A stretch of 64,000 nt of DNA from Hydrogenophaga sp040372165 (GCF_040372165.1 NZ_BAABWG010000002.1:496001-560000); one strand, 5' to 3'. Shown: positions 50,133-59,407, counted from the first letter of the stretch. The notes: a model not told the origin generated them from the sequence alone. Numbers and translations: made by a program.

Positions 50133-51110
50133 ATGACCCAGTTTGCGCGTATTTCCGGCACGGGCAGTGCGCTGCCGCCGAAGCGGTTGACCAACGCCGA
50201 TATGGTGGCAATGCTTGCTCCCCGTGGTGTTGAAACCAGTGACGACTGGATTGTCGAGCGCACGGGCATCCGTGCTCGCCACTTTGTCGATGAGGGTGTG
50301 TTTGCCAGCGACCTGGGCGCAGAAGCGGCCAGGAAAGCGATGGCGGCTGCCGGTGTTGCGGCAGCCGAGATCGATCTGATCATTGTTGCCACGTCGACGC
50401 CAGACATGGTGTTTCCATCGACAGCGGCCATCATCCAGCACAAGCTTGGCATTTCAGGATGCCCGGTCTTTGATGTACAGGCGGTGTGTAGTGGCTTCGT
50501 CTACGCGTTGACCGTGGCTGACGCCATGATTCGGACGGGGTCGGCCAGGAAAGCGCTGGTGATCGGCTCTGAAGTTTTCTCCCGCCTGCTGGATTTCGAT
50601 GACCGAACCACCTGCGTCCTGTTTGGAGATGGCGCAGGTGCAGTGGTGCTTGAGGCATCGGAAACGCCGGGCATTCTGGCTTCAGACCTGCATGCAGATG
50701 GCAGGTACGTTGATATTCTGTGTGTTCCCGGGCATGTACAGGGTGGCCAGGTTCTCGGCGACCCACTGCTCAAAATGGATGGCCAGGCTGTGTTCAAGCT
50801 GGCGGTGGGCGTGCTGGAGAAAGCGGCCCGTGCAGTGCTGGACAAGGCAGGAAAGACCGAGGCAGACATTGACTGGCTGATTCCGCATCAGGCCAATATC
50901 CGCATCATGCAGGGCACAGCCAGAAAGCTCAAACTGCCGATGGACAAAGTCGTGGTGACGGTCGATCAGCATGGCAATACCTCTGCCGCGTCCATTCCCC
51001 TGGCGCTTGATCATGCGGTTCGCCATGGACAGGTCAAGAAGGGTGACACCCTGATGCTCGAAGGCGTTGGGGGCGGGTTCACGTGGGGTGCGGTGCTGGT
51101 CGATTTCTGA
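50133..51110 (+). CDS. fabH: Beta-ketoacyl-ACP synthase III
   Basis: This 325-residue initiating condensing enzyme joins acetyl-CoA to malonyl-ACP. The catalytic triad is visible as Cys in VQAVCSGFVYAL, His in PHQANIRIM and Asn in HGNTSAAS. The N-terminal ISGTGSALPPKRLTN and DDWIVERTGIRAR are typical FabH signatures. It is 42 bp downstream of plsX, and fabD follows 48 bp later. Confidence 0.97.
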   Translation: MTQFARISGTGSALPPKRLTNADMVAMLAPRGVETSDDWIVERTGIRARHFVDEGVFASDLGAEAARKAMAAAGVAAAEIDLIIVATSTPDMVFPSTAAIIQHKLGISGCPVFDVQAVCSGFVYALTVADAMIRTGSARKALVIGSEVFSRLLDFDDRTTCVLFGDGAGAVVLEASETPGILASDLHADGRYVDILCVPGHVQGGQVLGDPLLKMDGQAVFKLAVGVLEKAARAVLDKAGKTEADIDWLIPHQANIRIMQGTARKLKLPMDKVVVTVDQHGNTSAASIPLALDHAVRHGQVKKGDTLMLEGVGGGFTWGAVLVDF

Positions 51111-51158
51111 CCGGATGACCTGCACCTGAAGTTGTGATTTGGAAAGATTGAACAAGAC

Positions 51159-52112
51159 ATGAGTGCATTTGCCTTTGTTTTTCCCGGCCAGGGCTCACAG
51201 TCGGTTGGCATGCTCGACGTTTGGGGTGAGCATCCCGTTGTCAAGGAGACCTTGGCTGAGGCGTCTGAGGCATTGGGCGAAGACGTTGCTGGCTTGATTC
51301 AGAACGGCCCCAAGGAAGCGTTGGCTTTGACCACCAATACCCAGCCCGTGATGCTGGTGGCCGGCGTGGCCGCCTGGCGCGTGTGGCTCAGCGAGGGTGG
51401 CCTCAAGCCGGATGCCGTTGCCGGTCACTCTCTGGGTGAGTACAGTGCTCTGGTGGCCGCAGGTGTTTTGACACTCGCTCAGGCCGCGCCATTGGTGCGC
51501 TTTCGTGCTGCCGCTATGCAGGAAGCCGTGCCGGTCGGTACAGGGGCGATGGCTGCTGTGCTGGGAATGTCCGCGGACAAGGTGCAGGCTGGCTGTGCAG
51601 AAGTGCAGGCGATGTTCGAGGCAGGCAGTGGTGAAGTGGTTGAAGCGGTCAATTTCAACGATCCCATGCAAACCGTCATCGCTGGCAGCAAGGCCGCAGT
51701 GGAGAAGGCTTGCGAAGTTCTCAAGGCCAATGGCGCCAAGCGCGCACTCGGCCTGCCTGTGTCTGCGCCTTTTCATTCCAGCCTGATGAAACCTGCTGCC
51801 GAAAAGCTGCGAGTCAAGTTGGCTGAAACCAGCTTTGCTGCGCCAGAGATAGCCGTTGTCAACAATATTGATGTGGCGGTCGAGCAGGATGCAGACAGGA
51901 TTCGCGATGCCTTGTATCGTCAGGCCTTTGGTCCGGTCCGTTGGGTTGAGTGCATTCAGGCCATCAAGGCCCGCGGAATCCATCACGTGGTCGAGTGCGG
52001 CCCTGGCAAGGTGCTCGCAGGCATGACCAAACGCATTGACGGCGAGCTCAATGGCGCGCCGCTGTACGATCCCGCCACGTTGGCAGAGGTCAAGGCGCTG
52101 GTACAAAGTTGA
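51159..52112 (+). CDS. fabD: Malonyl-CoA--ACP transacylase
   Basis: This 317-residue enzyme charges ACP with malonate. The active-site Ser is in VAGHSLGEYSAL, the catalytic His in APFHSSLMKP, the N-terminal oxyanion Gln in FPGQGSQSVGM and the binding Arg in PLVRFRAAAMQEA. The length is standard (about 310). It sits inside the fab cluster between fabH and fabG. Confidence 0.97.
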   Translation: MSAFAFVFPGQGSQSVGMLDVWGEHPVVKETLAEASEALGEDVAGLIQNGPKEALALTTNTQPVMLVAGVAAWRVWLSEGGLKPDAVAGHSLGEYSALVAAGVLTLAQAAPLVRFRAAAMQEAVPVGTGAMAAVLGMSADKVQAGCAEVQAMFEAGSGEVVEAVNFNDPMQTVIAGSKAAVEKACEVLKANGAKRALGLPVSAPFHSSLMKPAAEKLRVKLAETSFAAPEIAVVNNIDVAVEQDADRIRDALYRQAFGPVRWVECIQAIKARGIHHVVECGPGKVLAGMTKRIDGELNGAPLYDPATLAEVKALVQS

Positions 52113-52171
52113 GTGAGGTTGGTGCCGTCCTGGCAACCCAGCCGCACCACCACAGATGAGGAAGAGAAAAC

Positions 52172-52933
52172 ATGTCGGATAAGGTACCCACAAAGCAGGT
52201 GGCACTCGTGACGGGCGCGTCCCGGGGCATCGGGGCTGCCATCGCAGCGGCTTTGGTCGCCAAAGGCATGGTCGTCATCGGCACGGCCACGTCGGAAGAA
52301 GGGGCGGCACGCATCACTGACGCGCTCAGCTCTGTCGCAGGGGCAGCCGAAGGCTGTCGAGGTGTCAAGCTCGATGTCAATGACGCCGAGGCGGCCGAGA
52401 GCCTGGTGGAAGACATTGCGAAGGCTGAAGGTGGTCTGCACGTGCTGGTCAACAATGCCGGCATCACCCGCGACATGCTGGCCATGCGCTTGAAGGATGA
52501 GGATTGGGATGCTGTACTCAATACCAACCTGAAAGCCGTTTTCCGGATGAGCCGTGCCGTCATTCGTCCCATGATGCGGCAACGCTACGGGCGCATTGTG
52601 AGCATCACAAGTGTGGTGGGCGCGTCAGGTAACCCGGGGCAGGCCAACTATGCTGCGGCGAAAGCCGGCGTGGCCGGTATGACTCGGGCCTTGGCCCGTG
52701 AACTCGGCGCTCGCAACATCACGGTCAACTGTGTGGCGCCCGGTTTCATCGAAACGGACATGACCGCCAAGCTGCCGGAGGAGCAACACAAGGCGCTGCT
52801 GACCCAGATCCCGCTTGGACACCTGGGGCAACCGGAGGATATTGCACATGCAGTGGCCTATTTGACCAGTGCAGAGGCGGCCTATGTGACGGGGCAGGAG
52901 TTGCACGTCAACGGTGGCATGTTCATGGCCTGA
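52172..52933 (+). CDS. fabG: 3-oxoacyl-ACP reductase
   Basis: This 253-residue short-chain dehydrogenase reduces 3-oxoacyl-ACP with NADPH. The cofactor motif is TGASRGIGAAIA. Catalytic residues are Asn in VNNAGITRD, Ser in ITSVVGASGN and Tyr/Lys in YAAAKAGVAG. The C-terminal VTGQELHVNGGMFMA is the usual FabG ending. A GAGGAAGAG ribosome site precedes the start. Confidence 0.98.
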   Translation: MSDKVPTKQVALVTGASRGIGAAIAAALVAKGMVVIGTATSEEGAARITDALSSVAGAAEGCRGVKLDVNDAEAAESLVEDIAKAEGGLHVLVNNAGITRDMLAMRLKDEDWDAVLNTNLKAVFRMSRAVIRPMMRQRYGRIVSITSVVGASGNPGQANYAAAKAGVAGMTRALARELGARNITVNCVAPGFIETDMTAKLPEEQHKALLTQIPLGHLGQPEDIAHAVAYLTSAEAAYVTGQELHVNGGMFMA

Positions 52934-53000
52934 AGCCAGCATTCGCCGAGTCAGACATTTTTATCAAACCAAGCGCCGTTTCCACCGCCCGGCAGGCCAG

Positions 53001-53030
53001 TTAGGGTTCCGACTCTAGCCCGGCTAAAAT
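53001..53030 (+). promoter_or_regulatory. Possible acpP promoter
   Basis: TTAGGG, 18-bp spacer, TAAAAT (53025-53030) in the 132-bp gap before acpP. The -35 is poor. A separate promoter for the very highly expressed acpP is known in other bacteria, which makes the location reasonable. Confidence 0.35.
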
Positions 53031-53065
53031 GGCGGTTTGTATTTCAACCACCCTTAGAGGGAACT

Positions 53066-53305
53066 ATGAGCGATATCGAAGCACGAGTGAAGAAAATCAT
53101 TGCCGAACAACTCGGCGTGGAAGAGAGCCAGGTGACCAACGAAAAGGCTTTCGTGGCCGATCTGGGCGCTGATTCACTCGACACCGTTGAGCTGGTGATG
53201 GCACTGGAGGATGAGTTCGGTATCGAAATCCCGGACGAGGACGCAGAGAAGATCACCACGGTTCAGAACGCCGTCGACTACGCCGTCGCCAACCAGAAGG
53301 CCTGA
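53066..53305 (+). CDS. acpP: Acyl carrier protein
   Basis: This 79-residue acidic four-helix protein carries growing acyl chains on a phosphopantetheine arm. The attachment Ser is in the DSL motif of LGADSLDTVELVMALE. A strong AGAGGGAA site precedes the ATG. It is only 7 bp ahead of fabF. Confidence 0.99.
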   Translation: MSDIEARVKKIIAEQLGVEESQVTNEKAFVADLGADSLDTVELVMALEDEFGIEIPDEDAEKITTVQNAVDYAVANQKA

Positions 53306-53312
53306 CGGACAG

Positions 53313-54557
53313 ATGAGTCGTCGTCGAGTCGTCGTTACCGGGCTTGGATGCATCAGCCCCGTGGGAAACACGGCTGCTGAGTCCTGGACCAATCTGCTGG
53401 CAGGCCAGTCCGGTATCGACCTGATCACCAAGTTCGATGCGTCAGCATTTGCGTGCAAGTTCGCAGGCGAAGTCAAAGGCTTTGATCTCGAGTCCTACAT
53501 CGGGTCCAAAGAGGCGCGAACGATGGATACATTCATCCATTACGGCGTCGCTGCAGCCCATCAGGCGGTGGTCGATTCAGGGCTTCCCACAGGGGATGAC
53601 CTGGACGAGGAACTGGCGACTCGGATCGGTTGCATTGTCGGGTCCGGTATCGGCGGCTTGCCGCTGATTGAAGACACGCATTCAGAACTGACCAATCGGG
53701 GTCCCCGGCGGATTTCCCCTTTCTTTGTTCCGGCTTCCATCATCAACATGATCTCCGGTCATGTCTCGATGCGCTTTGGATTCAAAGGCCCCAATCTGGC
53801 AGTGGTGACGGCCTGTACGACAGGCCTCCATTGCATCGGAGAAGCCGCACGCAAGATCGAGTACGGTGATGCCGACGTCATTGTGGCCGGTGGTTCCGAG
53901 TCCACGGTTTCGCCGCTGGGCATTGGTGGCTTTGCCGCGATGCGTGCGCTGTCTACCCGTAACGACGACCCCAAGACTGCCTCCAGGCCTTGGGACAAGG
54001 ATCGCGACGGGTTTGTGCTGGGCGAGGGCGCTGGTGTCATGGTGCTCGAGGAGTATGAGCATGCCAAGGCTCGTGGCGCCAAGATCTATGCGGAAGTGGC
54101 TGGATATGGCATGAGTGCTGATGCCGGCCACATGACGGCACCCAGCATGGACGGACCGCGTCGCGCCATGGTCAATGCGCTGAAGAATGCTGGAATCAAT
54201 GCCGATCAGGTGGACTACCTGAATGCGCATGGAACGTCGACGCCGCTGGGCGATATCAACGAGACGAAGGCCATCAAGGCGGCGCTCGGCGATCACGCAG
54301 GCAAGATGGTGGTGAGCTCGACGAAATCCATGACGGGACACCTCCTGGGTGGTGCAGGTGGCATTGAGAGTGTTTTCACGGTCCTGGCCGTGAAGGAGCA
54401 GAAATGCCCACCAACCATCAATATCTTCGAGCAGGATCCTGAGTGCGATCTGGACTACTGCGCCAATACTGCACGCGACCTCAAGATTGATGTGGCAGTG
54501 AAGAACAACTTTGGTTTTGGCGGCACCAACGGAACCCTTGTGTTCAAACGTGCCTGA
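53313..54557 (+). CDS. fabF: Beta-ketoacyl-ACP synthase II
   Basis: This 414-residue elongating condensing enzyme has catalytic Cys in VVTACTTGLHCIG, and His in LNAHGTSTPLGD and KSMTGHLLGGAGG, with the C-terminal NNFGFGGTNGTLVF. The start MSRRRVVVTGLG at 53313 lies just after acpP. It extends acyl chains and adjusts membrane composition with temperature in relatives. It is the last fab gene here. Confidence 0.98.
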   Translation: MSRRRVVVTGLGCISPVGNTAAESWTNLLAGQSGIDLITKFDASAFACKFAGEVKGFDLESYIGSKEARTMDTFIHYGVAAAHQAVVDSGLPTGDDLDEELATRIGCIVGSGIGGLPLIEDTHSELTNRGPRRISPFFVPASIINMISGHVSMRFGFKGPNLAVVTACTTGLHCIGEAARKIEYGDADVIVAGGSESTVSPLGIGGFAAMRALSTRNDDPKTASRPWDKDRDGFVLGEGAGVMVLEEYEHAKARGAKIYAEVAGYGMSADAGHMTAPSMDGPRRAMVNALKNAGINADQVDYLNAHGTSTPLGDINETKAIKAALGDHAGKMVVSSTKSMTGHLLGGAGGIESVFTVLAVKEQKCPPTINIFEQDPECDLDYCANTARDLKIDVAVKNNFGFGGTNGTLVFKRA

Positions 54558-54587
54558 TCTGCTGCAGGATTGCAGCTCAAGACGCCT

Positions 54588-55076
54588 GTGAAAAGCGCCC
54601 CGTCGGTTCAATACCCGGTGGGGCGTTCCCCTTTCTATGGGGTGGTGCTTGTTGCGCTGGCCATGGTGCTGCTTCTGGCGTGGGGTCTGTGGCTGTCGTC
54701 GACGGGAACGTCAGCTCATGTGTCCGAGATAGCTGGAGCGGGCTTTCTGGCCTGGGCCGGGTGGTGCTGGTGGGCATGGCGCCACTGGAATGGCTCCCTG
54801 ACAGGCGTGTTGCGCTGGACGGTGGCCGATGAATCGCGGGTGAAGCCCGAAGCTGCCTCCACCAAAGCGGGAGGCGACTGGCTTTGGGCGTCCAGTGAAG
54901 GCAAGACGCATGTGCTTGATCAAGTGAAAGTTGTCGTTGATCTTCAAGGGACTGTCTTGGTGATGCTCCGCTCAAAGCGGCACGGCCGGATGCCGACGCA
55001 CATCTGGCTGCACCGGAGCAGTGAGCCGTCGCGATGGCTGGAATTGCGTCGGGCTCTGGTCGCGCATGCTGAATAG
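54588..55076 (+). CDS. Small two-helix membrane protein, possibly YgfX-like
   Basis: This is a protein of about 162 residues. Two adjacent membrane helices (about 18-38 and 46-64, the second Trp-rich: WAGWCWWAWRHW) are followed by a soluble C-terminal domain with VVVDLQGTVLVMLRS and WLHRSSEPSRWLELRRALV. That architecture resembles YgfX (CptA), but identity is weak to the eye. The start is uncertain: GTG at 54588, or TTG at 54570; neither has a good ribosome site. It lies between fabF and rpoE, where such a gene is recurrent in this group. Confidence 0.65.
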   Translation: MKSAPSVQYPVGRSPFYGVVLVALAMVLLLAWGLWLSSTGTSAHVSEIAGAGFLAWAGWCWWAWRHWNGSLTGVLRWTVADESRVKPEAASTKAGGDWLWASSEGKTHVLDQVKVVVDLQGTVLVMLRSKRHGRMPTHIWLHRSSEPSRWLELRRALVAHAE

Positions 55077-55123
55077 GCCGTGTGGGGCTTCAGGTATATT
55101 GTGCGTGCACCAGACATAGCCAG

Positions 55124-55768
55124 ATGAATCAAGCGATACCTCCGGACCAACCCCAAGCCGCCTCCAGCGACACCATACTGGTGCAACGAACACTGGCGGG
55201 AGATCAGCGCGCATACGAACTCCTGGTGTTGAAATACCAGCGCCGCGTCGAGCGTCTGGTAGCGCGCATGGTGCGAGATGTCGACTTGGTGCCGGACATC
55301 ACTCAGGAGACGTTCATCCGGGCGTACAAGGCACTTGCTCAGTTTCGCGGCGAAGCCCAGTTCTATACCTGGCTGTACCGCATCGCGGTCAACACGGCCA
55401 AGAAACAATTGCTGGAACTCAAGCGGGATCCTCTGGTCTACCAATCCCAGCTGGCAGGTGCAGACGATGATGAAACCGCAGAGCAGCGGCGAGAAGCGGC
55501 GTCACAAGCATCGGATGAAGCAACGCCTGAAGCCATGTTGGCGAGCAAGGAGATTGCCGAGGCGGTGAATACGGCGATGGAAGCGCTTCCGGAAGAATTG
55601 AGAATGGCCATCACGCTGCGCGAGATTGAAGGGCTGAGCTATGAGGAAATTGCGCAGGCACTGGATTGCCCTATCGGGACAGTGCGAAGCCGCATCTTCA
55701 GGGCCCGCGAGGCAATTTCGAACAAAATCAAGCCCATGCTGGACCGCCAAGGTGGTAAGCGATGGTGA
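55124..55768 (+). CDS. rpoE: Extracytoplasmic stress sigma factor RpoE
   Basis: This 214-residue ECF sigma factor has region 2 (DLVPDITQETFIRAYKAL, then YTWLYRIAVNTAKK) and region 4 (LPEELRMAITLREIEGLS, then CPIGTVRSRIFRAREAI). It directs transcription of envelope-repair genes and is held inactive by the anti-sigma factor encoded next. The ATG at 55124 (MNQAIPPDQPQ) adds about 15 residues relative to E. coli RpoE. I looked for an autoregulatory sigma-E promoter upstream and did not find a convincing one. Confidence 0.96.
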   Translation: MNQAIPPDQPQAASSDTILVQRTLAGDQRAYELLVLKYQRRVERLVARMVRDVDLVPDITQETFIRAYKALAQFRGEAQFYTWLYRIAVNTAKKQLLELKRDPLVYQSQLAGADDDETAEQRREAASQASDEATPEAMLASKEIAEAVNTAMEALPEELRMAITLREIEGLSYEEIAQALDCPIGTVRSRIFRAREAISNKIKPMLDRQGGKRW

Positions 55769-55885
55769 GGTGTCAGCAGTGAGAAAGTACACGGTTGTGG
55801 TCAGGTCTCGATCTCTGTTGCCAATATCAGAGAACCAAAACCAGAAATCTGGATCACACAGGGTGCTTCTCCAGGAGTAATTGTC

Positions 55886-56596
55886 ATGAACGAACGCGCA
55901 AAGCTCTCCAATGCCCAGTCAAATGCCCAGGCAGCTCCACTTTCTGGAGCCATTGGCGCTGAGGCAACGCTCGAGCTGCTCTCGGCCCTGACCGATGGGG
56001 AACTGGATGAAAAGGAGGCCCGGTGGCTGTTGTCTGCCGGCGAGCCTGATGAGAATGTGCATGCCAGGTGGACCTCGTATCACCTGATTGGAGACGTGCT
56101 TCGTGGGCAGTCTGATTTATCCGTGGTCAGCAGCCCGCAGTCTCTCCTGACCGCGGTGCGTGCCCAGGTGGGCGAATCGTCAGGGCATGCCTTCGAAAGT
56201 CCGGAGGCGAAGCCTCATGGGCATACCGAGCTGGCCCACAGCCGTACGACTACCAGTGCAAACGATGCCACTTATCGCTGGAAGCTGTTGGCTGCCGCCG
56301 CGTCAGTAGCGGCTGTGGCAGCTGTTGGCTGGAACGTCATGAGTGCCGTTGCTGGCTCAGGTGATCTGGCCGATCCCCCCGTGACCATGGCTGAGCGGCT
56401 GATTTCGCCTGCAGCTGTGAACGGCACCTCACCTGTGCTGGTGAAGACCGAAGTGGGCGCAGTCATTCGCGACCCCGAACTGGAGCGCCTGCTTGCCGAA
56501 CATCGCAGCCATGGCAGCATGTCTTCTCTGCAAATGTCCGCCGGCTTTTTGCGCAGTGCCACGCAGGAAGCGCCCCGTCCACCCTCCGCCCGATGA
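55886..56596 (+). CDS. rseA: Anti-sigma-E factor, RseA type
   Basis: This 236-residue single-pass membrane protein has a cytoplasmic N-terminal domain that binds RpoE and begins ELLSALTDGELDEKEARWLL, the RseA signature. One membrane helix (about 133-155) and a periplasmic C-terminal tail that should contact RseB and be cut by DegS/RseP-type proteases follow. A good AGGAG ribosome site is present. The rseB start overlaps its stop (ATGA). Confidence 0.92.
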   Translation: MNERAKLSNAQSNAQAAPLSGAIGAEATLELLSALTDGELDEKEARWLLSAGEPDENVHARWTSYHLIGDVLRGQSDLSVVSSPQSLLTAVRAQVGESSGHAFESPEAKPHGHTELAHSRTTTSANDATYRWKLLAAAASVAAVAAVGWNVMSAVAGSGDLADPPVTMAERLISPAAVNGTSPVLVKTEVGAVIRDPELERLLAEHRSHGSMSSLQMSAGFLRSATQEAPRPPSAR

Positions 56597-57606
56597 TGAT
56601 GTTGCAGCCTTTCATGCGACGTCAGTCGCGAAACATTGCCGCACTGGTACTTGCCTCGACCGTCAGCGCCATGGCCATGGCGCAGTCGGAGCCCTCTGGA
56701 CAGCGCTCCATAGGGGACTGGTTGAACCGGGTTCACCAGGCTGCTGTAGGCCGTGCCTACACAGGGACATTGATCGTTTCCGCCGGGAGTGCGATGTCGA
56801 CCTCCAAGGTGTGGCATGTCTGTGATGGCAACGACCAGATGGAGAAGGTCGAGACCTTGTCCGGGGCGCCGCGCACCACGATTCGGCACAACAGTGAAGT
56901 GATCACTTTCGACCCGGGGACGGGCAAGGCATTCAGGGAGAAGAGAGAGTCACTTGGCCTTTTCCCCGAGCTAATGAAGGTGCCCAATGGTTCACTGGAG
57001 CGTTTCTATCTGCTGGAGCGGCAGGGGGAAGACAGGGTTGCGGGCCATATGGCCGACGTGCTGACACTGCTTCCACGGGACGATTTGCGCTTTGGCTACA
57101 AGATCTGGGCCGAACAGTCGACCGGACTGGTGGTCAAGTTGCAGACACTGGGAGAAGGCAGGGGCGTGCTCGAGCAGGTTGTTTTCACTGAGCTCAATCT
57201 CAATGCGCCGGTCGAACATGCGACGCTTGCCGCACAGATGGTGGCGACCAGTGGATTTCAGGTTTTTGAGCCCAAGCTCGCCAAGACAACCGCGGAAGAA
57301 CAGGGTTGGCGCCTATCCCATCCGGTGCCCGGCTTTGTGCCGATGGGGTGTCATGTCAGAGCCGATGAAGCGGGTAACGCTGTCTCAGGTGCACCCATGC
57401 AGTGGGTGTTTTCAGATGGCCTGGCTTCCGTGTCGCTTTTCGTGGAGCAGTTCGACCCGGCCAAACATCAGCGTGAAGGCGCTGCTGTGATGGGGGCTAC
57501 CCATTCGCTCTCACGTCGCCTGGGTGAGTTCTGGCTGACCGTGCTGGGGGAGGTGCCACCGCTGACTCTGGCCAGGTTCGCTCAGTCCCTGGAGCGCCTT
57601 CCCTGA
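56593..57606 (+). CDS. rseB: Periplasmic sigma-E regulator RseB/MucB
   Basis: This 337-residue periplasmic protein has a signal peptide (residues about 1-30, ending SAMAMAQ). The N-terminal LolA-like half contains the YTGTLIVSAGSAMSTSKVWH segment, and the C-terminal half begins near FQVFEPKLAKT. It binds RseA and shields it from proteolysis until mislocalised lipid or lipoprotein is sensed. It is translationally coupled to rseA. The protease gene follows after 113 bp. Confidence 0.94.
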   Translation: MMMLQPFMRRQSRNIAALVLASTVSAMAMAQSEPSGQRSIGDWLNRVHQAAVGRAYTGTLIVSAGSAMSTSKVWHVCDGNDQMEKVETLSGAPRTTIRHNSEVITFDPGTGKAFREKRESLGLFPELMKVPNGSLERFYLLERQGEDRVAGHMADVLTLLPRDDLRFGYKIWAEQSTGLVVKLQTLGEGRGVLEQVVFTELNLNAPVEHATLAAQMVATSGFQVFEPKLAKTTAEEQGWRLSHPVPGFVPMGCHVRADEAGNAVSGAPMQWVFSDGLASVSLFVEQFDPAKHQREGAAVMGATHSLSRRLGEFWLTVLGEVPPLTLARFAQSLERLP

Positions 57607-57719
57607 TGTGATTGCCGGGTGAGTAACCTAGGGTATGAGGTAAGTGCCGCCGCACTGCAACAGTGTTTCGGACGTTGGAAGCTGAAAGATGTGTTCATTT
57701 GATTGAGCGGGAGTTGAAG

Positions 57720-59204
57720 ATGAAGTTGGTGAAGCTGCCAGTCAGGTTTTCTCATCGGTTTTTGCAAGTGGCAATGGCTACCGCCGTGTTGGTGTCTCCA
57801 GGGGTGATGCCCCAGGCCGTCGCTGCACAGAGCGGGACAACTGCCGCTGTTGTCCAAGGGCTTCCGGATTTCACTGGGCTGGTCGAACTGGTCGGACCTT
57901 CAGTCGTGAACATCCGGACCACCGAGAACGTTTTGCTTGGCGCGCCTGATGGCGCCGACGAACAGATGCGCGAGTTCCTGCGGCGCTTCGGAATCCCCGT
58001 CCCCCCAGAGGCCATGCCCAGAGGGCCCAGGCAGCCTGGGCCCGGTGGCAATGGCCAGTCTGTGCCTCGCAACCGGGGAATCGGCTCCGGCTTTGTCCTC
58101 AGCGATGACGGCCTCATCATGACCAATGCGCATGTTGTTGACGGAGCGGATGAGATCATCGTCACGCTGTCTGACAAACGCGAATTCAAGGCGAAGCTGG
58201 TCGGTGCAGACAAGCGAACCGACGTGGCGGTACTGCGAATAGAGGCGTCTGACCTGAAAGCAGTGAAGATCGGCGATATCGAGCGTCTTCGGGTAGGCGA
58301 GTGGGTCATGGCCATTGGTTCTCCGTTTGGACTGGAGAACACGGTGACGGCCGGCATCGTCAGTGCCAAGCAGCGAGAAACCGGCGATTTTTTGCCGTTC
58401 ATTCAGACAGACGTCGCCATCAACCCAGGTAACTCTGGTGGCCCTTTGATCAATTTGCGCGGTGAAGTGGTAGGCATCAACAGCCAGATCTATTCGCGCT
58501 CCGGTGGCTTTCAAGGCATTTCGTTCGCCATCCCCATCGATGAAGCGATGCGCGTCGCCGATCAACTGAGCACGAGTGGCAAGGTCACCAGAGGCCGTAT
58601 TGGTGTACAGATTGATCGGGTTGGCCCTGACGTCGCCGAGTCGATCGGCCTGGGCCGGGCGCGAGGGGCTCTGGTCAGAGCAGTGCAGGCTGATTCCCCG
58701 GCAGCTGCCGCCGGTGTCAAGGCCGGTGACATCATTCTCAAGTTTGACGGTAAGCCGGTGGGACAGGTTTCTGATCTTCCCAGGATTGTTGCCAATACTG
58801 ACCCCGGTCGCACCGTCTCCATGGATGTGTTTCGTCAGGGCACTTCGAAGCAGCTGTCCATCCAGGTAGGTGTCATGGAGGCGGACGGGCAGCCGCTTGC
58901 TCAGACACCAGACAAACCAGCGAAGCCCGCAGGTGTGCGGGAGTGGGGCATCACAGTCAGCCCTCTGCCGCCTGAGACGCGGCAGGAGCTCGGTGTCGAC
59001 CATGGTGTTGTCGTCACCGATGTGGAGAGCGCTGCTGCTCGAGCGGGTGTTGCTCCCGGGGATGTGATTCTCTCTATCGGCAACCGGGAAATCGCAGACA
59101 TAGCCGCGTTCGAGAAAGTCACTAAGGAGCTCTCCAAGGCTCGTAACGTGAGTGTGCTGCTTCGTCGAGGTGAATGGGTGCAGTACGTAGTGATCCAGCC
59201 CTGA
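57720..59204 (+). CDS. DegP/MucD-type periplasmic serine protease
   Basis: This is a 494-residue HtrA protease/chaperone. The ATG at 57720, with GGGAG upstream, gives a signal peptide ending AVAAQ. The catalytic triad is His in TNAHVVDGADE, Asp in KRTDVAVLRI and Ser in NPGNSGGPL. Two PDZ domains follow (about 285-375 and 400-490, each with a GVxxGDxIL-like motif). It degrades misfolded envelope proteins and, as MucD, sits at the end of the rpoE-rseA-rseB operon. It could be called mucD or degP. Confidence 0.95.
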   Translation: MKLVKLPVRFSHRFLQVAMATAVLVSPGVMPQAVAAQSGTTAAVVQGLPDFTGLVELVGPSVVNIRTTENVLLGAPDGADEQMREFLRRFGIPVPPEAMPRGPRQPGPGGNGQSVPRNRGIGSGFVLSDDGLIMTNAHVVDGADEIIVTLSDKREFKAKLVGADKRTDVAVLRIEASDLKAVKIGDIERLRVGEWVMAIGSPFGLENTVTAGIVSAKQRETGDFLPFIQTDVAINPGNSGGPLINLRGEVVGINSQIYSRSGGFQGISFAIPIDEAMRVADQLSTSGKVTRGRIGVQIDRVGPDVAESIGLGRARGALVRAVQADSPAAAAGVKAGDIILKFDGKPVGQVSDLPRIVANTDPGRTVSMDVFRQGTSKQLSIQVGVMEADGQPLAQTPDKPAKPAGVREWGITVSPLPPETRQELGVDHGVVVTDVESAAARAGVAPGDVILSIGNREIADIAAFEKVTKELSKARNVSVLLRRGEWVQYVVIQP

Positions 59205-59247
59205 CCACTCTTTCTGCCTCCTGCCAAATCCGCAGGGAGTTTTCAAG

Positions 59248-59285
59248 TAACCCCCAGTCCTCACCGGGATTAGGGGGTTATTTTC
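59248..59285 (+). terminator. Terminator of the rpoE-rseA-rseB-degP operon
   Basis: TAACCCCC (59248-59255) pairs with GGGGGTTA (59273-59280), with a 17-base loop, followed by TTTTC. The loop is long but the stem and T-tract are well formed. Confidence 0.75.
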
Positions 59286-59333
59286 TGGGCCGACGACCGG
59301 TCGATATGTGGGGGTGTTGTGCCTGAACCATGT

Positions 59334-59407
59334 TCATGATTTTTCTGTAAGTTAGTGCTCGCAAACCATTGTGGTGATCCAAGTTCCAAATTTGGATAAA
59401 ATCATGA
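59334..59407. repeat. Inverted repeat TCATGATTTT / AAAATCATGA enclosing palindrome TCCAAATTTGGA
   Basis: The arms at 59334-59343 and 59398-59407 are perfect reverse complements, 54 bp apart. A perfect 12-bp palindrome lies at 59385-59396, inside the right half. There is no T-tract after the structure. Confidence 0.6.

Noticed and set aside
55040..55123. Sigma-E autoregulated promoter upstream of rpoE
   Set aside because: GGAATT at 55040 and TATATT at 55095 do not pair with suitable partners at sigma-E or sigma-70 spacing.
57900..59264. 454-codon open frame antisense to the degP-type gene
   Set aside because: It is a shadow of a gene with an intact catalytic triad and two PDZ domains; it has no motifs of its own.
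59381..59387. GGAACTT on the minus strand as a sigma-E -35 element
   Set aside because: No TCTGA/GTCTAA-type -10 occurs 15-17 bp downstream, and it would read back towards degP with no gene to serve.
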